NCBI GenBank assembly: GCA_039815685.1
Contig: JBCBYV010000023.1
Location: 1 to 64,000 of the forward strand
DNA from: Thermohalobaculum sp039815685
GTDB lineage: Bacteria > Pseudomonadota > Alphaproteobacteria > Rhodobacterales > Rhodobacteraceae
Reading direction: 5' to 3'
DNA length: 64,000 bases
In this document: positions 7,683 through 15,870 of the stretch, one piece after another
Numbering within the stretch: position 1 is the stretch's first letter
How the letters are laid out: each line of letters starts with the position of its first letter
The notes under the pieces: generated by a model
What the model saw: the letters and a program-made list of their open reading frames with translations, nothing else
Told to the model about the DNA's origin: nothing
Databases searched by the model: none
Position numbers and translations under genes: made by a program

Positions 7683-9455
7683 ATGATGAGCATTTTCGGT
7701 CACTCCGTCCCTCGGGTTCTGCGCCAAAAGGCGTGCCCAGCGCTGATGGCGGCTGCGCTCTGCTCGATGCCGGTGGCCGCTTCGGCGAACAACGAAGGCA
7801 CGAAGGCAGCGCGTATCGGCATCACGGGGGAGGGTGGGATCACCTATGCCGCGCCCGAGGCGACGCGGAGCGCGCGCGCCATGCCGGGCCTCGATACGAT
7901 GCTGGCCAGCGGAGACGCGACCGACAGGCGGCTCGAGTGGTTTTATGAGGCGCGCGGCTACGAGCCCGTCTGGTCGAAGGGCAAGGGTGTCATCTCTCCG
8001 GCTGGTGCGCGAGCGCTCATTGCGGCGATCGAGGGCGTGGAGGCGCATGCCCTTGCGCCGCGCCGCTACGATATCGCAGGGCTCCAGGCCGCCCTGAAGC
8101 GGCCGTGGGATGCTGCCGCGGAACGCGAATACACCCGTGCCTATCTGAAGCTTGCGCGCGATCTCGGCTCGGGCGTGCTCGAGCCGCGGCGGCTGTCGCG
8201 CAATATCGATGTCGAACCGGCGCGCCCCGATCCCGATGAGCTTTTGGCTCGCCTAGGTGCGACACGCGAGATTGATCGTCTCCTTACCGGTCTCGCGCCA
8301 CAGACCGCGGACTATCAGGCGCTGGTCGCGGAGTACGCGAGGCTCACGGCCCTCGCCGATGAGCCGGATGTCTGGGGTCCGCAGGTCGCCAAGGGTGCGA
8401 CGCTTCGGATCGGTGAGCGGAGTGCCCGGGTGGTCGCGCTGCGAGCGCGCCTTCGGGTGATGGGCGATTACGCGTCGGATGCCGTCACGGCTGACGAAGC
8501 TACGGTCGTAGCGGCCGCGGATGTGACGGCCGATGTGCCGATCGATACGGGTGGGCCGGATGATCGTCGCTTCGACGAAGCGCTCGAGACCGCGGTGAAG
8601 CGCTTCCAGGCGCGGCACGGGCTGAACGAAGATGGGGTCGTTGGCCCGGCAACGCTCGATGCTCTCAATACCCCGCCTTCAGTCCGGGCGCGCCAGCTTG
8701 CGGTGAACCTCGAGCGCGCGCGTTGGAACAATGGTCGGATGCGGGGTGCGCGGATCGTCACGAATCTGCCGGACTACAAGGTGCGCGTGTACCGGGCGGA
8801 CGAGACCGTGCGCTATGAGAGCCGTGTCGTGATCGGGAAGTACCGCCATCAGACGGTCGAGTTCAGCCACGAGATGGACCATATGGTGGTGAACCCCACC
8901 TGGTTCGTGCCGAACTCCATCGCGGTGAACGAGATCCTGCCGAAACTGCAGGAAGATCCAGGGTATCTCGCATCGAAGAACATGCGCCTCGTCGGTGCCG
9001 ATGCGGAGATGATCGAGTGGGAGTTCGTCACGCCTGCGACCTTCCCGGGCAGGGTTCGGCAGCGGCCGGGACCGGGCAACGCGCTTGGCAAAGTCAAGTT
9101 CATGTTCCCGAACAGGCACGCGATCTACCTGCACGACACACCGCAGAAGCGGCTCTTCAAGCGGGATCACCGGGCCTACAGCCATGGTTGCGTGCGGGTT
9201 GAGACGCCTGACGAGTTCGCCAAGGTGCTGCTCGAAGGGCAGGTGGACGATCCGGCGGCGAGCTTCGAGGCTTGGGTAAAGCGCGGGCGCGAGCGTTATG
9301 TTGAGCTCGATCGCAAGCTGCCGGTGCATCTGATCTACCGCACCGCTTGGCGGGACGGGCAGGGAACGGTGCAGTTTCGGCGCGATGTCTATCGCCGCGA
9401 TGCGCTTGTTGCGGATGCGCTGGAAAAGCTGGGCGCCCGCCTGCCGCAAGGCTGA
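7683..9455 (+). CDS. L,D-transpeptidase of the YcbB/LdtD type
   Basis: A 590-residue murein L,D-transpeptidase. It has an N-terminal signal (about 1-35, ending VAASA), an ErfK/YcbB scaffolding region, a peptidoglycan-binding repeat near residues 300-335 (LETAVKRFQARHGLNEDGVVGPATL, quoted here as VKRFQARHGLNEDG) and a YkuD catalytic domain. The active-site motif is HRAYSHGCVRVETP with nucleophile Cys503. It forms 3-3 crosslinks or attaches proteins to peptidoglycan. The alternative ATG at 7686 is equally usable. Divergent from the DUF882 gene. Confidence 0.93.
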   Translation: MMSIFGHSVPRVLRQKACPALMAAALCSMPVAASANNEGTKAARIGITGEGGITYAAPEATRSARAMPGLDTMLASGDATDRRLEWFYEARGYEPVWSKGKGVISPAGARALIAAIEGVEAHALAPRRYDIAGLQAALKRPWDAAAEREYTRAYLKLARDLGSGVLEPRRLSRNIDVEPARPDPDELLARLGATREIDRLLTGLAPQTADYQALVAEYARLTALADEPDVWGPQVAKGATLRIGERSARVVALRARLRVMGDYASDAVTADEATVVAAADVTADVPIDTGGPDDRRFDEALETAVKRFQARHGLNEDGVVGPATLDALNTPPSVRARQLAVNLERARWNNGRMRGARIVTNLPDYKVRVYRADETVRYESRVVIGKYRHQTVEFSHEMDHMVVNPTWFVPNSIAVNEILPKLQEDPGYLASKNMRLVGADAEMIEWEFVTPATFPGRVRQRPGPGNALGKVKFMFPNRHAIYLHDTPQKRLFKRDHRAYSHGCVRVETPDEFAKVLLEGQVDDPAASFEAWVKRGRERYVELDRKLPVHLIYRTAWRDGQGTVQFRRDVYRRDALVADALEKLGARLPQG

Positions 9456-9589
9456 TCTGAGAAGCGGAGCTGGCTGCCTGTCGGGTCTGGCGGGCCAGCG
9501 TTCCGCGTGCCTACGGCAAGCACATGCATGTCTTGCATCGGTCGGTCGGCGCCGATAACAGGGCGCGGCTTGAGCCAAGGGCGAGACGC

Positions 9590-10666
9590 ATGACGCACTC
9601 GATTGCCGAAATCGCGGCCGCGACGGGCCTCGAGGCTGCGGGAGACCTTAAGCTCTCGGTGTCGCGTCCAGCTGAGCCGGCAGCGGCCGGAGCAGGCGAT
9701 CTGGCGCTGGCCATGTCCCCGAAATACGAGGCTGCCCTGCGTGCCTCCACGGCCCGGGCTGCCGTCGTTTGGCCGGATGCGGACTGGCAGGCCATGGGGC
9801 TCGATGCCGCGCTCTTTGCCCCCCGTGCGCGTCTGGCGCTCGCAGGTATTACAGGTGCTTTCGCGCCGCCTGATGATCTTGATCCGGGCATCCACGCAAC
9901 GGCCATCATCGACCCCAGCGCGGCGCTGGGCGAAGACGTATGGATTGGCCCCTACACCACCATTCGCGCGGAAGCGCGGATTGGGGATGGTGTCAGGATC
10001 GCAGGGCAAGTCAGCATCGGGTCAGCCGCCGAGATCGGGGCGGGGACCGTGATCCATCCCGGCACGCGCATCGCCCGCGGCGTGCGGCTCGGTGATCGTT
10101 GTCTCGTCCAGGCGAACGCCTGCATCGGGGGTGACGGTTTCTCTTATGTCACCCCTGAACGAGGTGCGGTGGAAGCTGCGAAGGCAACGGGCCGCGTGGA
10201 CGACGCCTCGCGCAACGTCGCCCTCCGCCGTATCGCATCGCTCGGCACCGTGGTGGTGGGCGACGATGTCGAGATCGGCGCCGCGACCTGCATCGACAGG
10301 GGCACCGTCGCGGACACGACCATCGGCTCGGGCACCAAGATCGATAACCAGGTGATGATCGGCCACAACGTTCAGATCGGCGAGACCGCGATGCTCTGTG
10401 GTCAGGTCGGCATCGCCGGTTCCAGCCGCATCGGCTCCCGCGTCGTCCTGGGAGGCCGGGTCGGCGTCGGTGATCACATCACCATAGGGGATGATTGTGT
10501 CCTCGCCGGCGGTACGCTGGTGGGCTCCGACATCAGGCCCGGCAGCGTGATGATGGGTGCGCCCGCCATGAGCCGGGAGCAGGCCTACGGACAGATTATG
10601 GCGCTGAAGCGACTACCCAAGGCGCTCGAGCAGTTGCGTGAGATCAGGGCCAAGCTCGGCCTTTGA
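9590..10666 (+). CDS. lpxD: UDP-3-O-(3-hydroxyacyl)glucosamine N-acyltransferase
   Basis: A 358-residue cytosolic acyltransferase, third step of lipid A synthesis, using 3-hydroxyacyl-ACP. An N-terminal uridine-binding domain is followed by left-handed beta-helix hexapeptide repeats (IGDGVRIAG, IGAGTVIHPG and so on) and the family block KIDNQVMIGHNVQIG with the catalytic His. The ATG at 9590 gives the expected MTHSIAEIAA start; an ATG at 9524 would add 22 atypical residues. It is isolated from lpxA/lpxB/fabZ but followed by an ACP and a ketoacyl synthase. Confidence 0.95.
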   Translation: MTHSIAEIAAATGLEAAGDLKLSVSRPAEPAAAGAGDLALAMSPKYEAALRASTARAAVVWPDADWQAMGLDAALFAPRARLALAGITGAFAPPDDLDPGIHATAIIDPSAALGEDVWIGPYTTIRAEARIGDGVRIAGQVSIGSAAEIGAGTVIHPGTRIARGVRLGDRCLVQANACIGGDGFSYVTPERGAVEAAKATGRVDDASRNVALRRIASLGTVVVGDDVEIGAATCIDRGTVADTTIGSGTKIDNQVMIGHNVQIGETAMLCGQVGIAGSSRIGSRVVLGGRVGVGDHITIGDDCVLAGGTLVGSDIRPGSVMMGAPAMSREQAYGQIMALKRLPKALEQLREIRAKLGL

Positions 10667-10718
10667 TCGTTTGAGGCGGGCGGGATAGAGAGGGCCGCAA
10701 GGGCCACGGGAGGAGACG

Positions 10719-10982
10719 ATGAGCGACGAGGTCTATAGCCGCGTGGTCGGGATCATCGCGGAGCAGGCGATGGTGGAGCCCGAGACCATCAAGCCCGAGA
10801 CCACGCTCGACGATCTGGGGCTCGACAGTCTCGCGCTGGTGGAGGTCGTCTTCGGCATCGAGGAGGCCTTCGACATCTCCGTCCCCTACAACGCCAACGA
10901 GCCTGCGGAGAGCGATTTCGACATCGACAACGTGGGCAAGATCGTCGAGGGCGTAACCAAGCTCATCGCCGAGAAGGCCTGA
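10719..10982 (+). CDS. Specialised acyl carrier protein
   Basis: An 87-residue phosphopantetheine carrier. Ser37 in DLGLDSLALVEVVFGIEEAF is the attachment site. It differs from housekeeping AcpP and resembles secondary ACPs used for lipid A or lipochitin acyl chains; AcpXL is one such class, but the C-terminus does not match AcpXL well. GGGAGGAG precedes the ATG. The next gene, a FabF-like synthase, begins 2 bp after the stop, so both likely act together, and the lpxD neighbour suggests lipid A acyl-chain supply. Confidence 0.9.
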   Translation: MSDEVYSRVVGIIAEQAMVEPETIKPETTLDDLGLDSLALVEVVFGIEEAFDISVPYNANEPAESDFDIDNVGKIVEGVTKLIAEKA

Positions 10983-10984
10983 AC

Positions 10985-12220
10985 ATGGCGACCGCAGCGG
11001 GCGGCCGCAGGGTCGTCGTCACGGGCCTCGGCGTGGTCTCGGCGCTCGGTGTCGGCCGCGAGGCGCATTTCCAGGGGCTCGCCGAGGGTCGCAACGGCAT
11101 CGGGCCAATCGAGCTGATCGACCCCTCGCGCCTCATGATCAAGATCGCGGCCGAGGCGAAGAGCTATATCGGGGCTGAGCGCTGGGGCCGGCAGGAACTC
11201 CTGCTCTATGACCGCATCACTCAGATGGCGCTGACGGCGACGGCGGAGGCCATCGAGCAGTCTGGCATCGACTTCAAGGCCGACGGGCTTGGAGAGCAGA
11301 CCGCCGTGGTTATCGCGACGGCGATGGGCGGTCTCCACACTCAGGACGAGAACTATCGCATCGTCTATGAGGAGCAGAAGAACCGGGTCCACCCTTTCAT
11401 CATCCCGCGTCTGATGGCGAACGCGCCTGTCTCCCAGGTCTCGATGGCGCATGGGCTGATGGGGCCTTCATGGTCCGTGGCGACCGCCTGCGCGTCCTCG
11501 AACCATGCGATCGGGCAGGCTTTTCACCTCGTGCGCTCCGGTGCCGCCGAGGCGGCGGTTACGGGTGGGACGGAGAGTGTCCTTTGTTTCGGGGGCATCA
11601 AGGCGTGGGAGGGGTTGCGGGTGATGTCGAAGGATGGCTGCCGGCCGTTCTCGAAGAACCGCAACGGTATGGTGCTGGGGGAGGGTGCGGCGATCCTGAT
11701 CCTCGAGGAGCTGGAGGCCGCCAAGGCGCGTGACGCCGTGATCCTCGGAGAGCTTGCTGGCGCAGGGGCGTCAGCGGATGCCGCGGACATCGTGGCGCCG
11801 GCGGTGGAGGGAGCGGCAGGGGCGATGCGCCGCGCGCTCAAGGACGCCGCCATGGGGCCGGAAGAGGTCGACTACATCAACGCCCACGGCACCGCGACGG
11901 CGCTGAACGACCGGACGGAAGCCGCTGCGATCAGGAGCGTTTTGGGTTCAGCGGCGGAAAAGGTGATGGTCTCGTCCACCAAATCCATGCACGGCCATGC
12001 GATCGGGGCTGCGGGCGCGCTGGAGGCTGCGGCCTGCCTCATGGCGCTCGACCGTGGGGTGGTCGCGCCGACGATCAATCGCGATGAGGAAGACCCCAAG
12101 ATCGGCCTCGACGTCGTGCCCAACGAAGCGCGGGAGGCCCGGGTCGCCGCCGCCCTCTCGAACGCCTTCGCCTTCGGCGGCCTCAACGCCGTCCTTGCCT
12201 TCCGCGCCTGGCGGGGTTGA
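10985..12220 (+). CDS. Beta-ketoacyl-ACP synthase (FabF/NodE-like)
   Basis: A 411-residue condensing enzyme elongating acyl-ACP with malonyl-ACP. The catalytic triad is visible: Cys169 in VATACASSNHAIG, His301 in INAHGTAT and His336 in KSMHGHAIGAAG. The thiolase-fold ends (VVVTGLGVVSALG, SNAFAFGGLNAVL) are intact. Coupling to the preceding specialised ACP indicates a dedicated chain-elongation pair rather than housekeeping FabF. The product chain length cannot be inferred. Confidence 0.93.
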   Translation: MATAAGGRRVVVTGLGVVSALGVGREAHFQGLAEGRNGIGPIELIDPSRLMIKIAAEAKSYIGAERWGRQELLLYDRITQMALTATAEAIEQSGIDFKADGLGEQTAVVIATAMGGLHTQDENYRIVYEEQKNRVHPFIIPRLMANAPVSQVSMAHGLMGPSWSVATACASSNHAIGQAFHLVRSGAAEAAVTGGTESVLCFGGIKAWEGLRVMSKDGCRPFSKNRNGMVLGEGAAILILEELEAAKARDAVILGELAGAGASADAADIVAPAVEGAAGAMRRALKDAAMGPEEVDYINAHGTATALNDRTEAAAIRSVLGSAAEKVMVSSTKSMHGHAIGAAGALEAAACLMALDRGVVAPTINRDEEDPKIGLDVVPNEAREARVAAALSNAFAFGGLNAVLAFRAWRG

Positions 12221-12355
12221 AGGTTACGGAGTTGCAGTCCTAGCGCAGGCTGGTAGGCGGTCGTTCGCAGTCGCGTGGGCGAGCGCCATACGCACGCTGT
12301 AGACAGCCCCAAAGGATGGGGCGAGCACGCCGCCGCACGAGGCGTCGGTACCCGT

Positions 12356-12892
12356 TTACGGATTGATGTTGTTGTAGGCGCGGGTGAAGCCGGTGAGGGA
12401 GATCGAGACGGTCACTTCCTGGCGGGGTACGGCGACGAGGGTGACCTTCGCCATCGAGCCTGCACGCATCTCATCGAGGAAGGCCTGGCTCATCGGCTGA
12501 CGGACGACGCAGCCGCCCTGCTGGCACTGTTCGAAGGGGGCGGAGCGCACTTCGTTGCCATCGACCTGTACTCGCACACCGGCTGGCAGGAAGACGCCAA
12601 GCGGTGCCAGGATCTGGATCGCCGCCGGCACCTGCTCCCCATCGTCGGTCGTGAGCCCGTCGAGCTTGCGGATGCGGACCTCCAGCACGTCGTTGCCATC
12701 GGCACCCTGGCCCACCTGCTGCATCACACAGGTCTCGTTCGCCGTCGCACAGCGCACGGTCCAGTCGCCGTGCCGGTCGCGCACCTCCTCGGCCTGCTGC
12801 TGAGCCGCGGCACCCAATGGCAGCGCGAGCGCGAAGGCGGCGAGGCCGAAGCGACGGGCAATCGTCGCGGCGTAGGGGATGCGGCGGGTCAT
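12356..12892 (-). CDS. Invasion-associated locus B (IalB) family protein
   Basis: A 178-residue secreted protein with signal peptide (cleavage near GAAAQQQ). The IalB pattern is clear: RHGDWTVRC, CVMQQ, GVRVQVDGNEVRSAPFEQC and GGCVVRQPMSQAFLDEM. Four Cys suggest two disulfides. The family was named in Bartonella, but homologues are common in free-living alphaproteobacteria and their role is unclear. Monocistronic by position, with convergent or divergent neighbours at a distance. Confidence 0.9.
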   Translation of the reverse strand: MTRRIPYAATIARRFGLAAFALALPLGAAAQQQAEEVRDRHGDWTVRCATANETCVMQQVGQGADGNDVLEVRIRKLDGLTTDDGEQVPAAIQILAPLGVFLPAGVRVQVDGNEVRSAPFEQCQQGGCVVRQPMSQAFLDEMRAGSMAKVTLVAVPRQEVTVSISLTGFTRAYNNINP

Positions 12893-13249
12893 TCAGGTTC
12901 CTTCGTAGGCTGGCATATCGATGGCGTCATTCCGGCCTTCGCGGTGTTGCCAGTGCCCCGGGTCGAAATCAAGACGTGCTGACCGCGCGTGCTGCGGCGT
13001 GGCGCCCGCGACTCACCCTGAAATGGCAAGGGCGCCCCGAAGGACGCCCAAGCCTGCGGCACGTTGGCCACTGTCGTGATTTCATCACTTCCCTGTCGAA
13101 CCGGCCGCGGCCGTTCAGCTGCGCTACCATTGCCATGAGGATCGCAGGGGTCAACCGGGAAAAAGTGCTTATGGGGCCATTTCTTTCTGCCAATTCGCCG
13201 CAATCCTGCCGCGCGTGCTGCGTGAGCGAGCGGAGTTCGCGTCTGCAAA

Positions 13250-13280
13250 CAAAAAAAGAGGCCGCGCACGAGGCGCGGCC
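13250..13280 (-). terminator. Strong orphan rho-independent terminator
   Basis: On the minus strand GGCCGCGC-CTCGT-GCGCGGCC is a perfect 8-bp GC stem followed by TCTTTTTTTGTTTG. Direction is unambiguous from the T run. No coding gene on this strand leads into it. Confidence 0.88.
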
Positions 13281-13420
13281 GAGTCGACAGGGAGGAGAAA
13301 ACACGAGGACCGGACCACCAGCCGTCCCTCGCATGCCAACTGTCCCACAGGACCGTTAACGAGACACTGTCTACAGGCAAAATGAGTTCATTTCGCGGCG
13401 CATCCGACCTGCGTTCGCGG
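13250..13420 (-). ncRNA. Candidate trans-acting sRNA with anti-Shine-Dalgarno motif
   Basis: Inferred from the orphan terminator. Ten nucleotides before its stem the minus-strand transcript would contain CUCCUCCC (plus-strand 13290-13297), complementary to Shine-Dalgarno sequences and resembling the CCUCCUCCC loop of the Rhodobacter CcsR 'cuckoo' RNAs. The 5' end is unknown; 13420 is a nominal limit. No DUF1127 gene, the usual CcsR neighbour, is seen. It could instead be the 3' end of an antisense transcript from within the phosphotransferase gene. Confidence 0.42.
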
Positions 13421-13593
13421 CAAGATGGATTCACGCAACGCCTGTTGCGCACATGCATCGTGGTCCTCGCGCCGTCGGATCCTTGCCGAGATGCGGGACG
13501 GCAGCGATAAATCGGGGCCATGGAACGGGTTCTCGGTCGCTCTTTGACAAGGCTGCGCGGCATGGCGCCGAAACCGGACGTTGGCCCGTCACC

Positions 13594-14655
13594 ATGAGCG
13601 AGAATGAACTTCGCCTGGCACTCGACGTCGATCGGCTGGAGGGCCATCTGCGGGGCGCCGTGCCGGGTTTCGCAGGCCCGCTCGCAGTTCGGCAATTCAG
13701 TGGCGGGCAGTCGAACCCCACCTATCGGTTGGATGCTGCATCCGGGATCTATGTTCTCCGGCGAAAGCCACCGGGTGATCTCTTGCCGTCTGCGCATGCG
13801 GTGGATCGCGAGTATCGGGTGATGGCGGCGCTCGGGGCTCAGGGCTTACCGGTGCCACCAGTGCTCCACTACTGCGACGATGCTGCCGTTATCGGCGCGC
13901 CATTTTACGTGATGCGCTTCGTGCCGGGGCGGGTGCTCTTCGACACTCGGTTGCCGGGGATGACGCCTGCGGAGCGGTGGGCGGTGTGCGCGGCGCTGGT
14001 CGACACTCTGGCAGCACTTCACCGCGTGGAAGTCGACGCCGCAGGACTTTCGGATTTTGGACGATCGGGCGGCTATATCGCGCGGCAGGTCGCGCGCTGG
14101 TCGAAGCAGTATCGTGCGAGTGCCGGCCCTGAGGCGCCGCCAGGCGCAGGACCGATCCTGCCGGAGATGGCGCGGCTGATGGACTGGCTGCCAGGTGCCG
14201 TCGCGCGGATCCCGGACGAGAAATGCCTCGTTCACGGCGACTACAGGCTCGACAATGCGATGCTGGCGCCCGATGAGCCACGCGTGGTGGCGGTGCTGGA
14301 TTGGGAGCTTTCGACGCTCGGCCATCCGCTCGCCGATCTCAGCTACTTTCTGATGACTTGGGCGTTTCCGGCCGATCTGCGCTGGGGACTGGCGGATGCG
14401 GATCTTGCAGCGCTCGGCATTCCGGACATGAAGGCGCTGGCGGCGCGCTATGCGGCTGCGACAGGCCGGGAGGCGATTGCGGATCTCGATCTGCTGATTG
14501 CCTACAACGCCTTCCGGCTCGCCGCGATCCTGCAAGGCGTCTATGCACGCGGGCTCGCGGGCAATGCTGCAGATGAGGCGGCCCTCTCTATGGGCGCCGA
14601 CGTTCCCCGCCTTGCTCGGATCGCGCTCGATTTCGCCGAGCGTTCCGGTGCGTGA
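13594..14655 (+). CDS. Phosphotransferase family protein (APH / ACAD10-like)
   Basis: A 353-residue kinase-like protein of the aminoglycoside phosphotransferase superfamily, in the subgroup associated with acyl-CoA dehydrogenases. N-lobe motif QFSGGQSNPTYRL, ATP-binding Lys in YVLRRKPPGDLLPSAH, catalytic loop CLVHGDYRLDNAML and metal-binding VLDWELSTLGHPLADLSY. Relatives probably phosphorylate hydroxyacyl-CoA or choline-like small molecules rather than antibiotics. The ATG at 13594 matches the family N-terminus; upstream in-frame sequence is not conserved-looking. Confidence 0.87.
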   Translation: MSENELRLALDVDRLEGHLRGAVPGFAGPLAVRQFSGGQSNPTYRLDAASGIYVLRRKPPGDLLPSAHAVDREYRVMAALGAQGLPVPPVLHYCDDAAVIGAPFYVMRFVPGRVLFDTRLPGMTPAERWAVCAALVDTLAALHRVEVDAAGLSDFGRSGGYIARQVARWSKQYRASAGPEAPPGAGPILPEMARLMDWLPGAVARIPDEKCLVHGDYRLDNAMLAPDEPRVVAVLDWELSTLGHPLADLSYFLMTWAFPADLRWGLADADLAALGIPDMKALAARYAAATGREAIADLDLLIAYNAFRLAAILQGVYARGLAGNAADEAALSMGADVPRLARIALDFAERSGA

Positions 14656-14676
14656 GGGGCGCCGTTCAGGCGCCCC
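14656..14676 (+). terminator. Convergent terminator hairpin
   Basis: GGGGCGCC-GTTCA-GGCGCCCC is a perfect 8-bp stem lying between the convergent phosphotransferase and barrel genes, and probably serves both. The plus-strand tail is only CTTA. Confidence 0.55.
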
Positions 14677-14683
14677 CTTAGGT

Positions 14684-15613
14684 TCAGAAGTGGAAGACCG
14701 CGTCGGCGATGAAGCGGAAGCCGTAGATCGAGTCGTCGCGGTTGGTCACGTTGGCCTCCGCCCCGACACCCAGGATCGCATGGTCCGTCAGCCGATAGCG
14801 CACGCCCCCGCCGAGGAGGACGAGCGTCCGCGGGTCCGACGCGCCGATATCCGCGAGGTCGGCGCCAGTCAGGTTGACGAGCCCGAGATCGTTCACGACC
14901 GAGTCTCCGCCATCGACGGGCGCGAGCACGTTCGCCTCGAGGAAGGGAAAGAGGTTGTCCACCACCTCGTAATCGACATGCGCCGAGGCGTGGATGAAGG
15001 ACCAGTTGTCATCGGAAAGCGCGATCTGGCCGCCGACCGAGGCCTGAACGCTGATCGGACCGGTCTGATAGAGCGCCGTGACGAACGGATTGATGAAGCC
15101 AGCGCCGGTGCCGTTGAGGTCGATATCGCTCCCATCGAGACCGATGACATTGGTATCGAGATTGCCGATGGGCGCCTGATAGCGCAGCCCGGCGGTCGCG
15201 ATGACGCCAGCCTCCGGGTCCATGATGAAGGCGTATTTCGCGCCGAAGCCGAGATCGTTGAAGCCGCCATCGTCCGACAGCACCTCGTCGAAGCCGACAT
15301 CTGTATAGCCGTCGAGCGTCGCGATGAGGCCGAAGCGTTCGGTGATGGCGGCGCGCAGCTGCAGACCTGCGGCGAGCACCCTGCCGCCGCCCGAGATGAA
15401 GTCGTTCGGGACGTCGTGATACGCTAGGAACGGCTTCGCCTCGGTCGTGATATGCGGCGTCTCGTTGAAGACCGGGTTCAGGAGCGGCGGCACGTAGCGG
15501 CTGAACCCGTTGTCTCCGATTGATCCCTCGAGCTTCAGGCCGAAGAAATCCTCCGCCGATGCTGCATTCGGGGCAAGCGCGGCCGCGAGGGCGCACGCGA
15601 TCAGCCGTTTCAT
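14684..15613 (-). CDS. Outer-membrane beta-barrel protein, function unknown
   Basis: A 309-residue secreted protein. The signal peptide (MKRLIACALAAALAPNAASA) is followed by alternating amphipathic strands and a terminal aromatic, ...FRFIADAVFHF, typical of Bam-recognised outer-membrane barrels. AAGGAG 8 nt before the ATG at 15613 fixes the start. No porin family is recognised. Cargo unknown. Confidence 0.72.
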   Translation of the reverse strand: MKRLIACALAAALAPNAASAEDFFGLKLEGSIGDNGFSRYVPPLLNPVFNETPHITTEAKPFLAYHDVPNDFISGGGRVLAAGLQLRAAITERFGLIATLDGYTDVGFDEVLSDDGGFNDLGFGAKYAFIMDPEAGVIATAGLRYQAPIGNLDTNVIGLDGSDIDLNGTGAGFINPFVTALYQTGPISVQASVGGQIALSDDNWSFIHASAHVDYEVVDNLFPFLEANVLAPVDGGDSVVNDLGLVNLTGADLADIGASDPRTLVLLGGGVRYRLTDHAILGVGAEANVTNRDDSIYGFRFIADAVFHF

Positions 15614-15870
15614 CCTACACACTCCTTCTCGCTGAGTTACAGGTCGGACTGTCAACCTGGCCTGCGCAAAAGAGCGTGATGCGCCGATTATCCCCTTGAT
15701 CAGCATCAACAGGCGCTCTGGATTGGGGCTTTGTTGCGGTTTTGCCATTCCGCGAATTTGAGCGAATGGACGGTGATCGGTCGCCACCGCCTTGACCCTG
15801 TCGGTTCAAACGGGGGATGGATCGGCACGAGAAGCCGCTCAGAGCGGCAGCGCGCCGGGAGGACAGGGCA

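Larger units (their letters stand above)
12893..13593. other. Long intergenic region containing a minus-strand candidate sRNA
   Basis: About 700 bp with no convincing protein gene. It contains a strong minus-strand terminator at 13250-13280 that no annotated gene explains, and just upstream of it on that strand a CTCCTCCC motif. The IalB-family promoter should lie near 12893-13000. Confidence 0.6.

Noticed and set aside
12969..13334. A 121-codon minus-strand frame across the orphan terminator
   Set aside because: It would read straight through a strong terminator on its own strand and shows no domain or ribosome site.
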